Source: Pseudomonas fluorescens (GTDB lineage: Bacteria > Pseudomonadota > Gammaproteobacteria > Pseudomonadales > Pseudomonadaceae). From it: a stretch of DNA of 64,000 nt. Positions 8,559 through 16,919 of the stretch are shown piece by piece. Each line of letters begins with the position of its first letter. Within the stretch, counting starts at the first letter, position 1. The position numbers were made by a program, and so were the translations under genes. The notes beneath the pieces were generated by a model. That model ran no database searches and had not been told where the DNA came from. It saw only the letters and a program-made list of their open reading frames with translations. The stretch covers positions 3,720,001-3,784,000 of the forward strand of contig NZ_CP038438.1 of assembly GCF_004683905.1 (NCBI RefSeq), given 5' to 3'.

Positions 8559-9893
8559 CGATCAGGGCCACGACCATCAGCGCCGCCGCAACCCCGAACG
8601 TGTAGTGCAAGCCACTGCCGATGACCTCGGCCGGGGCTTGCGTCGGGTCACCCGTAGCGAAGGCGAACACCGCGCCCATGACCGCCGCGCCGGTGATCAG
8701 TCCGAGATTGCGTGACAGCCCGAGCAGGGCCGACACCACGCCGCGCTGATCCTGACTGACCATGGCCATCAACCCGCTATTGTTGGCCGCCTGAAACAAC
8801 GCGTAATTGCTGGCAATGACCGCCATCGGCAGCAGATACGCCGGCAGACCGAGACTTATCGGCAACAACGCCAACAAACTGCAACCACCGGCCAACCCGA
8901 ACAACGCCCCGGCACCACCCGCCGCGCACCGAAGCGATCCACCAGACGCCCCGCCGGCACCCCACCGCACGCCGCCAGCAGCGGCCCGACCGACAATGCC
9001 AGGCCGACCACGGTGCTGCCCAGTCCCAGGCCCCGGCTCAGGTAAAACGGCCCGACCACCAGCGTGGTCATCATCACCGTCGTTACCAGCAACGTCAGCG
9101 CCAGGCTGCTGCTCAGACGCGCGTCGGCAAACAATGACAGGCGAATCAGCGGCGCCCTGGCGTTCATCTCGACCGCAACAAACACCCCTGCCCCGCACAG
9201 GCTGACCAGCAGCAACATCAGCGTGTAGCCATCGAGCGTCATCGCCAGCGCGTAGGCGGCCAGCGTCAATACCAGCACCACGGTGCCGAGGTAATCAAAC
9301 GCGACTGCCGATTTGGCCGGGCGATCCGCCGGCAGATATCGATAAACCAGCCACGCATTGAGCAGGCCCAACGGCACGTTGAGGACAAAGATCGACGGCC
9401 AGCCGACATGCGCGATCAGCAGACCACCCAGCGATGGCCCGAGGCTGGTGCCGGTGGCCGACATGGTTGCCAGCAGACCCATCGCGCTGCCCGCTCGCGC
9501 CTTGGGCACCGCATCCGCCACCAGCGCCACCGTCAAGGCGAACATGATCGCCGCGCCAAGGCCCTGCACGGCCCGCGCGCCGATCAACCAGCCCAGCCCC
9601 GGCGCCAGCGCACAGCACAGCGAAGCACTGGTAAAAATGCCGATGCCGATCAGCAGCAGTCGCCGCCGCCCGAACACATCGCCCAGACGCCCGACGCTGA
9701 CAATCAACGTGGTGACCGCCAGCAGGTAGGCCAGCACGATCCACTGCACCTGTTGAAACGTCGCATCGAACGCTGCAGCCAAGGTCGGTAATCCGGCATT
9801 GGCGATGCTGGTGTCCAGCGACGGCATCAACATCGACAGCGCCAGACTGGTCAGCGCCCAGCGGGCTTGAGGGGGCAAGGGGGATCCGGGCAT
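8506..9893 (-). pseudogene. MFS exporter (DHA2-like), frameshifted
   Basis: The reading frame from ATG 9893 (RBS AGGAG) encodes a typical multidrug MFS N-half: DTSIANAGLPTLAAAF (DHA2 motif), GRLGDVFGRRRLLL and further membrane helices, through RLVDRFGARRVV. At about 8911-8920 the frame is lost. The homologous continuation GALFGLAGGCSLLALLPISLG... runs in another frame to a stop at 8506. Restoring one G in the GTGGTGCCGGGG stretch would give about 462 aa, a normal length. The lesion is therefore a 1-bp deletion, either a real inactivation or a sequencing error in a G/C run. A LysR gene is divergent, the usual pairing for such exporters. Confidence 0.8.
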
Positions 9894-9996
9894 CGGGCGC
9901 TCCTGGTGCAAAGGTCAGACGGCATAGCCTGCTTCTCGACAAGGCAAGGCGCAAGACGCATGCTTTGCACTTGATACCTGCATGGAACGCCATGTC

Positions 9997-10884
9997 ATGA
10001 GCACACCGGATCTGAACCTGTTGATCACCCTCGACGTGTTGTTGCGCGAAGGCAGCGTCGCCCGCGCCGCGCACATTCTGCGGCTGAGCCCGTCGGCCAT
10101 GAGTCGTGCCCTGGCCCGGCTGCGCGAAACCACTGGCGATCCGTTGCTGGTGCGCGCCGGCCGAGGTCTGGTGCCGACCCCGCGTGCGCTGGAATTGCGT
10201 GAGCGGGTCAGCGCTCTGGTGCAGGAAGCCGAGGCGGTGTTGCGCCCCGCCGAAGTGCTCGATCCCGGCCAGTTGCAGCGCACCTTCACCCTGCGCAACA
10301 CCGACGGATTTGTCGAAACCTTCGCCGCCGCGCTGCTCGCGCGCATCGCTGAAGAAGCACCCGGCGTGCGCCTGCGCTTTGTGCAGAAAGCCGACAAGGA
10401 CAGCACGCCGCTGCGCGAAGGCCGGGTCGATCTGGAGACCGGCGTGGTCGACGACAGCACCGACCCGACGCTGCACAGCCGCATTCTGTTTGAGGATCAC
10501 TGGATCGGTGTGGTGCGCGAAGGCCATCCGTTGAGCTCGGGCAAGATCAGCAGCAAACGCTTTGCCGGCGGCCAGCACATTCTGATCTCACGGCGCGGGC
10601 GCAGCAGCGGCCCGGTCGACGAAGCGTTGCTCGCCGCAGGTCTGACGCGGGATATCGTCACGTCATTCGGCGGCTTTTCGGCGGCGCTGACGCTGGTGCG
10701 CGAATCGGACCTGATCGCCACGGTTCCGGAGCGTCACACCAGCAAGCTGCGCATGGGCCTGCACAGCTTCGCCCTGCCCTTCAGGATGCCGCCGATCAGC
10801 GTGTCGATGCTCTGGCACCCACGGATGGACGCCGACCCGGCGCACCGCTGGCTGCGCAACTGTGTGCGGGAAGTCTGCGTTTAA
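9997..10884 (+). CDS. LysR-type regulator
   Basis: A protein of about 295 aa with an N-terminal HTH of the PDLNLLITLDVLLREGSVARAAHILRLSPSAMSRALARLRE type, followed by an effector-binding domain. ATG 9982 is an alternative start 5 codons upstream; neither has a strong ribosome site. It is divergent from the frameshifted MFS exporter, and regulators in this position usually control the exporter gene. Its stop overlaps the convergent SleB-like gene by 4 bp. The ligand is unknown. Confidence 0.87.
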   Translation: MSTPDLNLLITLDVLLREGSVARAAHILRLSPSAMSRALARLRETTGDPLLVRAGRGLVPTPRALELRERVSALVQEAEAVLRPAEVLDPGQLQRTFTLRNTDGFVETFAAALLARIAEEAPGVRLRFVQKADKDSTPLREGRVDLETGVVDDSTDPTLHSRILFEDHWIGVVREGHPLSSGKISSKRFAGGQHILISRRGRSSGPVDEALLAAGLTRDIVTSFGGFSAALTLVRESDLIATVPERHTSKLRMGLHSFALPFRMPPISVSMLWHPRMDADPAHRWLRNCVREVCV

Positions 10885-11501
10885 CGCGCGTCGCCCCCAG
10901 CCGGTTTGTAGAACAGGAATTTTCCGACCGCGGCGGTCTTTTTGTACTCCCTGGCCCAGCTCGGATGCACCTGGCGATCATGGAAATACAGTGCGCCATG
11001 GGTGCGATCCGGCAACTGGCGGTTGAGTGCCTTGCCGGCGATGTCCTTGGCCAGGGTGTATTCGGCGTCTTCCTTGACCTGATCGGCCTTGCCATCGCAC
11101 CACCAGGAAAACTGGCAGCTCTTGGTTTCCGAACCTTGCTTGACCACTTCGCACACTGTGCCGGGAAAGCCGTCGTGCCCCAGGCGATTCATCACCACAT
11201 TGGCCACCGCCTCCATTTCCGGGGTGTCGCGACCCTTGGCTTCCCAGTAGATACTGCGCGCCAGGCAGGTGATCGGATCGTCCAGCGGCGCGGTGCCGGC
11301 GGGGTCAACCGCCTGCACTTCAGTGGGGGTGATCGCTTCGGATTTGGGTGCTGGCGCCGCGCTGACTTTGTCGGCGGCCTTCTCTTCCAGCACCTGGGCT
11401 TTCTCTTCGGCCTTGGCCTTGATCGGGGTCTGATCGGTGGCGTTCACAACGCCGGCCATAAGGGTTAATGCGAAACAGCCAGCCAACCATTTCAATCCCA
11501 T
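10881..11501 (-). CDS. cell wall hydrolase, SleB/CwlJ (Hydrolase_2) family
   Basis: A 206-aa exported protein. MGLKWLAGCFALTLMAGVVNA is a signal peptide, followed by a Lys/Glu/Ala-rich linker (residues about 22-75). The Hydrolase_2 domain contains CLARSIYWEAKGRDTPEMEAVANVVMNR, with the conserved Glu, and SCQFSWWCDG. The family cleaves peptidoglycan glycan strands, in spores or during general wall turnover. In a non-sporulating Pseudomonas a role in wall remodelling is inferred. The frame is open upstream to 11807, but those residues lack similarity; the start at 11501 has the signal peptide. Confidence 0.85.
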   Translation of the reverse strand: MGLKWLAGCFALTLMAGVVNATDQTPIKAKAEEKAQVLEEKAADKVSAAPAPKSEAITPTEVQAVDPAGTAPLDDPITCLARSIYWEAKGRDTPEMEAVANVVMNRLGHDGFPGTVCEVVKQGSETKSCQFSWWCDGKADQVKEDAEYTLAKDIAGKALNRQLPDRTHGALYFHDRQVHPSWAREYKKTAAVGKFLFYKPAGGDAR

Positions 11502-11700
11502 GTCAGTTCTTCCGGCAACGCCCGTTCCGGGCAAGGTGTTTCGTGGGGGAGACGCCCGGTTCCCGGGGCCTTCGGAGAGTGTAGACGGCAAATACCGACG
11601 TAACGTTCCGCAGAAAAAACCGCTCGATGAAGAAAAAGACATTGCACTGACCGGGGGCCTTTCGCGCATCATGAGCGCACTCAGCTCAAGGGAGATTTCC

Positions 11701-12552
11701 ATGCGCTTCATGCCATCCGTCTTGCGTTTTGCCGCGCTGTCCGTGGGCCTGGCCGTGGCCGCCTCGGCCATGGCTGCCGACGAGTCGCAACTGATCGAGT
11801 CGATCAATGCCTACCGCAGCCAACCGCAGCGCTGCGGCAGCCAGGCGTCCAGTGAACTGCCACCGCTGTCGGCCGATCCACGGCTGAGACTGCCGGCCGC
11901 CGGTGCGGTCGATCTGCAACAGGCCATGGCCAGCGCCAGTTACCCGATGGTCAATGTGCAGGCGATCACCCTCAACGGCCCACGGGATGCGGCATCGGCG
12001 ATGAAGGCGATTGAGGAAAGTTTCTGTCAGGTGGTGCTGGACCCGCAGTTCGTCGATGTCGGTGTCAGCCGTGCTGATCGTGACTGGCGTATTGTGCTGG
12101 CGCGACCTCTACTGTCGGCGAAGCTCGGCGATGCGCAAAGCGAAGGCCAGAAGTTGCTCGAACAACTCAACGCCGCTCGCGCCCAACCGCGTCAATGCGG
12201 CGGCCAGGCCTTTGCCGCGGCCGGGCCACTGGCCTGGAACGCGAGCCTGGGCACGATCGCCCAGGATCATAGCCGCGACATGGCCAACAACAACTACTTT
12301 GATCACAAGGACCGCGACGGCCGCACCCCGGGCGACCGCGCCGAACTGGCCGGCTACAGCGGGCAACTGGTCGGCGAGAACATCGCTGCCGGCCAAGACA
12401 CCGTGCGCAAGGTCGTCGACGGCTGGCTCGCCAGCCCCGGCCACTGCGCCAACCTGATGAACCCGCAATACAAAGAACTCGGCGCCGCCTACGCGACCGA
12501 CCCAAAGAGCAGCGCCGGGATTTACTGGACCGCGATGTTTGGGGCGCAATAG
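11701..12552 (+). CDS. secreted CAP-domain protein
   Basis: A 283-aa protein with a signal peptide (MRFMPSVLRFAALSVGLAVAASAMA) and a duplicated layout. A degenerate N-terminal segment (LIESINAYRSQPQRCGS...) resembles the start of the C-terminal CAP/SCP domain (LLEQLNAARAQPRQCGGQAFAAAGPLAWN...HSRDMANNNYFDHKDRDGRTPGDRAE...VGENIAAGQ...HCANLMNPQYKELG). The second copy keeps the CAP His/Glu pocket residues, while the first looks incomplete. Bacterial CAP proteins are poorly characterised; no enzymatic role can be assigned. The start follows a GGGAGATTTCC ribosome site. Confidence 0.88.
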   Translation: MRFMPSVLRFAALSVGLAVAASAMAADESQLIESINAYRSQPQRCGSQASSELPPLSADPRLRLPAAGAVDLQQAMASASYPMVNVQAITLNGPRDAASAMKAIEESFCQVVLDPQFVDVGVSRADRDWRIVLARPLLSAKLGDAQSEGQKLLEQLNAARAQPRQCGGQAFAAAGPLAWNASLGTIAQDHSRDMANNNYFDHKDRDGRTPGDRAELAGYSGQLVGENIAAGQDTVRKVVDGWLASPGHCANLMNPQYKELGAAYATDPKSSAGIYWTAMFGAQ

Positions 12553-12582
12553 CCCGCCTTCAGAAAACACCGAAGACCCAAG

Positions 12583-13075
12583 GTGGGAGTGGGCTTGCTC
12601 ACGAAGGGATCAGCACATTCAGCATCAATATCGACTGACCTGACGTCTTCGCGAGCAAGCCCGCTCCCACTGGGGATCGTCGGTGAATGAAGGATTTGCG
12701 GCTGGCCGCGATCAAGGGTGGGAGTGGGCTTGCTCACGAAGGGGCCGGCGCATTCAGCATCAATGTCGACTGACCTGACGCTTTCGCGAGCAAGCCCGCT
12801 CCCACTGGGGATCGTCGGTGAATGAAGGATTTGCGGCTGGCCGCGATCAAGGGTGGGAGTGGGCTTGCTCACGAAGAGGCCGGCGCATTCGGCATCAATG
12901 TCGGCTGACCTGACGCCTTCGCGAGCAAGCCCGCTCCCACTGGGGATCGTCGGTGAATGAAGGATTTGCGGCTGGCCGCGATCAAGGGTGGGAGTGGGCT
13001 TGCTCACGAAGGGGCCGGCGCATTCAGCATCAATGTTGGCTGACCTGACGTCTTCGCGAGCAAGCCCGCTCCCAC
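12583..13075. repeat. tandem REPIN array, four 135-bp units (left of RAYT)
   Basis: Units begin at 12583, 12718, 12853 and 12988. Each has an altered arm GTGGGAGTGGGCTTGCTCAC, a ~45-bp centre containing agcatcaatgt and ctgacctgacg, the canonical inverse arm, and the linker ggatcgtcggtgaatgaagg plus ctggccgcgatcaagg. Copies differ by only a few substitutions. The array lies immediately downstream of the RAYT gene. Confidence 0.93.
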
Positions 13076-13123
13076 AGGGATCGCATTTATTCTGAAGTAA
13101 TGCGGTGAATGCGCATCCTGAGT

Positions 13124-13582
13124 TCAAACCCAGATCGCATCCCATAACGGATAGTCACCGAGTTTTTTTACCAGTCCGGCCCGCAGTGGATTAGCCACTA
13201 CATAGCGGGCCAGTTTCACCAGGTCCTCCTCTCGACGTAATGCATGATCATGAAAACCGTGTTGCCAAAGGCTCCCGGTTCTACCGACCGCTGTGTTGAC
13301 TGAACGAGTACTCAGGGATTTGACCTGGCACATCAATTGGCCAAGTGTTCCTTTTTGCAATTGGATCAGCCAATGAAAATGATCGGGCATAACCACCCAT
13401 GCCAATGTGTCGGCAAACCCCTCCTCCTGCGCCTGCCTGAACTGATGCACAACCAACCGGCCGAGCCTGTAATCCGTGAACACTGGCTCACGCCCCAAGG
13501 TATTGGCGGTTAATAGGTAGATCTGATTTTCTTCGCAATGACGGCCGGTTCGCAGGCGATGTGATGAGTAACGCTTGGGCAT
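13124..13582 (-). CDS. REP-associated tyrosine transposase (RAYT)
   Basis: A 152-aa HUH-type single-strand transposase of the TnpA-REP class. The HUH pair is H68-F-H70 in WVVMPDHFHWLIQ. The likely nucleophile is Y127 in LVKLARYVVANPLRAGLV. Basic residues cluster at the N-terminus (MPKRYSSHRLRTGRH). RAYTs are considered single-copy domesticated enzymes that spread REP/REPIN sequences. Here the gene is bracketed by two four-unit arrays that match the enzyme's expected substrates. The sequence looks intact, with both motifs present. It belongs to the short RAYT type. Confidence 0.93.
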   Translation of the reverse strand: MPKRYSSHRLRTGRHCEENQIYLLTANTLGREPVFTDYRLGRLVVHQFRQAQEEGFADTLAWVVMPDHFHWLIQLQKGTLGQLMCQVKSLSTRSVNTAVGRTGSLWQHGFHDHALRREEDLVKLARYVVANPLRAGLVKKLGDYPLWDAIWV

Positions 13583-13686
13583 TCCTTTGCCTTGTCCATG
13601 GTTGAATTCAGAAAAAGGCTAGATCAGCCATCACAGTGCGCCGAACATGTTTGTTGGCAGGATGTGTCTGCGCACCGGATCAACTG

Positions 13687-14178
13687 TGGGAGTGGGCTTG
13701 CTCACGAAGAGGTCGGCACACTCAGCATCAATGTCGGCTGACCTGACACTTTCGCGAGCAAGCCCGCTCCCACTGGGGGATCGTCGGTGAATGAAGGGTT
13801 TGGGGCTGGCCGCGATCAAGGGTGGGAGTGGGCTTGCTCACGAAGAGGCCGGCACATTCAGCATCATTGTCGACTGACCTGACGCCTTCGCGAGCAAGCC
13901 CGCTCCCACTGGGGGATCGTCGGTGATGAAGGATTTGCGGCTGGCCGCGATCAAGGGTGGGAGTGGGCTTGCTCACGAAGAGGTCGGCACACTCAGCATC
14001 AATGTCGGCTGACCTGACGCCTTCGCGAGCAAGCCCGCTCCCACAAGGGATCGTCGGTGATGAAGGATTTGCGGCTGGCCGCGATCAAGGGTGGGAGTGG
14101 GCTTGCTCACGAAAGGGCCGGCACATTCAGCATCAATGTCGACTGACCTGATGCCTTCGCGAGCGAGCCCGCTCCCAC
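13687..14178. repeat. tandem REPIN array, four units (right of RAYT)
   Basis: Units begin at 13687, 13822, 13957 and 14091 with the same composition as the array on the other side of the RAYT. The last unit shows an extra change (gagcGagccc) in its canonical arm. The array lies upstream of the RAYT gene and downstream of the cio operon. Confidence 0.93.
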
Positions 14179-14218
14179 TGGGGGCATCAGTGATGTTCAG
14201 AATTGCGGGCACAAATAA

Positions 14219-14240
14219 ACCGGAGTCATGACTCCGGTTT
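14219..14240 (-). terminator. terminator of the cio operon
   Basis: The dyad aaccggagt-catg-actccggtt is just after the TGA of the small cio gene (14248). Read on the minus strand it is followed by a T-rich stretch (tttatttg). A T run on the plus side makes it potentially bidirectional. Confidence 0.75.
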
Positions 14241-14247
14241 TTTATTG

Positions 14248-14403
14248 TCAGTGGGTCCTCATTCCCGCTGCATACATCGCCAGTTTCAGCACACTCGCCA
14301 CCACGGCGAGTAACACGACGCTGCCGAACCAGATCAGCAACAACCAGCCCAGACGCTGGTACCAGCGGCTGGTTTTGACCTCGCGCGAATCAATGGTAGC
14401 CAT
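14248..14403 (-). CDS. DUF2474-type small membrane subunit of cytochrome bd/CIO
   Basis: A 51-aa protein, MATIDSREVKTSRW..., with one hydrophobic helix (about residues 19-40: LGWLLLIWFGSVVLLAVVAS...). Its start overlaps the end of cioB by 14 bp, so it is probably translationally coupled. A small single-helix protein after cioAB is typical, and DUF2474 members stand where CydX stands in E. coli. By analogy it may stabilise or assemble the oxidase. The terminator follows directly, making it the last gene of the operon. Confidence 0.8.
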   Translation of the reverse strand: MATIDSREVKTSRWYQRLGWLLLIWFGSVVLLAVVASVLKLAMYAAGMRTH

Positions 14404-15406
14404 CGCCAATCCTCACTTTGCCGCGGAATACGTAGTAGCTCCAGAAGGTGTACATCAGGATCACCGGCAGGATGAACAGTGCGCCGATCAAGGCGAACAA
14501 TTGGCTCGAAGGCGGAGACGCCGCCGCCCACAGGCTCACCGATGGCGGGATGATGTTTGGCCAGATGCTCAGCGCCAGGCCGATGTAACCGAGCAGCATC
14601 AACACCAGAGTGAACACGAACGGCCAGTGGGTGTGACGCTGACGCAAGGTACGCAGCAGCCCGAACAACGCCAGCAGCGCCAGCACCACCAACCCGGCGA
14701 ACACCATCAAGTGCCCGCTGGTCGACCAGCGAGTGGCCAGCTCCGGGTGCAACTTCAGTGTCCACGCACCAATCACCACCACCATCGCCGTCAGCAACCA
14801 CGCCAGCGGCCGGGTGAACAGACGCATCCGCGACTCGAGCATGCCTTCGGTCTTGACCAACAACCAGGTGCTGCCCAGCAGCGCATAAGCCACCACCAGA
14901 CCGACGCCGCACACCAGCGGAAACGGCGCCAGCCAGTCCAGGCCGCCACCGGCAAACTGCCGATTCACCACGGGAATTCCTGACACATACGCGCCAATCA
15001 CCACACCCTGGGAGAACGTTGCCAGCAGCGAACCGCCGATAAACGCCTTGTCCCACCAGTGACGCTTGTGCGGTGACGACTTGAAGCGAAACTCGAACGC
15101 CACGCCACGGAAAATCAGCCCGCAGAGCATCAGGATCAGCGGCAGGTACAGCGCCTCCAGAATCACCCCGTAGGCCAGCGGAAACGCGCCATACAACGCC
15201 GCACCACCGAGCACCAGCCAGGTTTCGTTGCCGTCCCACACCGGGGCGACAGTGTTCATCATCACGTCGCGCTCCTGCTCATCCGGGATCAGCGGAAACA
15301 GGATGCCCAGGCCCAGATCGAAGCCGTCCATGATCACGTACATCATCACCCCGAAGGCGATGATCACACCCCAGATCAACGAGAGATCGATACCTTGAAT
15401 ACCCAT
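14390..15406 (-). CDS. cioB: cytochrome bd-type (cyanide-insensitive) quinol oxidase subunit II
   Basis: A 338-aa multi-helix membrane protein beginning MGIQGIDLSLIWGVIIAFGVMMYVIMDGFDLGLGILFP, the classic CydB/CioB N-terminus (GFDLGxG). WDGNETWLVLGGAALYGAFP and FRGVAFEFRFK are conserved blocks. It supports the haem-carrying subunit I in a proton-non-pumping quinol oxidase. It starts 3 bp after the cioA stop, so the two are one operon. Confidence 0.95.
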   Translation of the reverse strand: MGIQGIDLSLIWGVIIAFGVMMYVIMDGFDLGLGILFPLIPDEQERDVMMNTVAPVWDGNETWLVLGGAALYGAFPLAYGVILEALYLPLILMLCGLIFRGVAFEFRFKSSPHKRHWWDKAFIGGSLLATFSQGVVIGAYVSGIPVVNRQFAGGGLDWLAPFPLVCGVGLVVAYALLGSTWLLVKTEGMLESRMRLFTRPLAWLLTAMVVVIGAWTLKLHPELATRWSTSGHLMVFAGLVVLALLALFGLLRTLRQRHTHWPFVFTLVLMLLGYIGLALSIWPNIIPPSVSLWAAASPPSSQLFALIGALFILPVILMYTFWSYYVFRGKVRIGDGYH

Positions 15407-15409
15407 GAC

Positions 15410-16813
15410 TCAATGCTCCTTCATCGGGGCGGTAGCCGCCGAAATAGGCCGGCGCGGGGTCTGCAACTGATCGCCCTCCGGCGGATGTTCGTGATGCGGC
15501 TGCGGGCCCTTGCGCACCAGTTTCATCATGTAGCCGATGCCCACGGTGAACACCGAGCAGTAGATCACCACGAACAGCAACAGCGAGGTGCTCATCTGCG
15601 CCACCGAGTGGTGCGACGCGGCGTCATGGGTGCGCATCAGGCCGTAAACCACCCACGGCTGACGCCCGACTTCGGTGGTGATCCAGCCGGCCAGCAACGC
15701 GATCAACCCGCTCGGCCCCATCAGCAACACCAGACGCTGGAAGCCGCGATGCTGATAGAGCTTGCCGCCACGGCGCAGCGCCAGCCCCAGCAGACCGACG
15801 AGGATCATCAACATGCCCAGCCCGGCCATGACGCGGAAGCTCCAGAAGATGATGGTCGAGTTCGGCCGATCCTCTTTCGGGAAGCTCTTGAGCGCCGGGA
15901 TCTGCTTGTCGAGGCTGTGGGTCAGGATCAGGCTGCCGAGGTACGGGATTTCCAGCGCATATTTTGTCTTCTCCGCCTGCATGTCGGGGATGCCGAACAG
16001 CACCAGCGGCGTCGGGCCGTTGTCGGCGTTTTCCCAGTGGCCTTCGATGGCGGCGATTTTTGCCGGTTGATGCTCCAGGGTGTTCAAGCCATGGGCGTCA
16101 CCGACCACCGCCTGAATCGGTGCCACGATCAGCGCCATCCACAACGCCATGGAAAACATCCTGCGCACCGGCGCGGTATCGTTGCCGCGCAGCAAATGCC
16201 AGGCCGCCGACGAGCCCACGAAGAAGGCCGTGGCGACGAATGCGGCGATCGCCATGTGCGCCAGACGGAACGGGAACGACGGGTTGAACACGATCGCCAG
16301 CCAGTCCAGCGGCATCACCCGACCGTCGACAATTTCAAAGCCTTGCGGCGTCTGCATCCAGCTGTTGGACGCGAGAATCCAGAAGGTTGAAATCAGCGTG
16401 CCGATAGCGACCATCACCGTGGCGAAGAAGTGCAAGCCACGACCGACGCGGTTCCAGCCGAACAGCATGACCCCGAGGAAACCGGCCTCAAGGAAGAACG
16501 CCGTCAGCACCTCATAGGTCAGCAACGGCCCGGTGATGCTCCCGGCGAAGTCGGAAAAGCCGCTCCAGTTGGTGCCGAACTGGTACGCCATGACCAGCCC
16601 CGAGACCACGCCCATGCCGAAGTTGACGGCAAAGATCTTCGACCAGAAGTGGTAGAGATCGCGGTAGGTGTCGTCACGGGTTTTCAGCCACAGGCCTTCG
16701 AGTACCGCGAGGAAACTCGCCAGGCCGATGGTGATCGCCGGGAAGATAATGTGGAACGAAACCGTGAACGCGAATTGAATTCGCGCCAGGTCCAGTGCCT
16801 CCATGTTGAGCAT
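15410..16813 (-). CDS. cioA: cytochrome bd-type (cyanide-insensitive) quinol oxidase subunit I
   Basis: A 467-aa subunit I. Likely haem ligands are the His in FTVSFHIIFPAI and the His in FPFRLAHMAIAAF. GRQPWVVYGLMRT near the C-terminus is conserved. The quinol loop is short, as in the CIO subclass known from Pseudomonas. The start was set at MLNMEALDLARIQF (16813) because GATGAGGACATCATC supplies a ribosome site; the frame is open 12 codons further upstream. The ydeP-like gene ends 107 bp upstream on the same strand with no clear terminator, so partial co-transcription is possible. Confidence 0.93.
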   Translation of the reverse strand: MLNMEALDLARIQFAFTVSFHIIFPAITIGLASFLAVLEGLWLKTRDDTYRDLYHFWSKIFAVNFGMGVVSGLVMAYQFGTNWSGFSDFAGSITGPLLTYEVLTAFFLEAGFLGVMLFGWNRVGRGLHFFATVMVAIGTLISTFWILASNSWMQTPQGFEIVDGRVMPLDWLAIVFNPSFPFRLAHMAIAAFVATAFFVGSSAAWHLLRGNDTAPVRRMFSMALWMALIVAPIQAVVGDAHGLNTLEHQPAKIAAIEGHWENADNGPTPLVLFGIPDMQAEKTKYALEIPYLGSLILTHSLDKQIPALKSFPKEDRPNSTIIFWSFRVMAGLGMLMILVGLLGLALRRGGKLYQHRGFQRLVLLMGPSGLIALLAGWITTEVGRQPWVVYGLMRTHDAASHHSVAQMSTSLLLFVVIYCSVFTVGIGYMMKLVRKGPQPHHEHPPEGDQLQTPRRPISAATAPMKEH

Positions 16814-16919
16814 GATGATGTCCTCATCCAGGCTGAAAAGCGGCAGCACGTCGCCGGGCCACCGCCAGGCGCGAACGCCTGCAGCCAGTGAAATTGCCAG
16901 TGTTTTTATAAGTTGCGGG

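Noticed and set aside
12583..13075. Possible CRISPR array because of the regular 135-bp period
   Set aside because: The whole unit, including the part that would be a spacer, is conserved; units contain inverted REP arms, and no cas genes are present.
12522..13145. Minus-strand frame of 207 codons with repeated GSGLAREDV peptide
   Set aside because: It is translation of the REPIN array; the repeated peptide comes from the DNA repeat.
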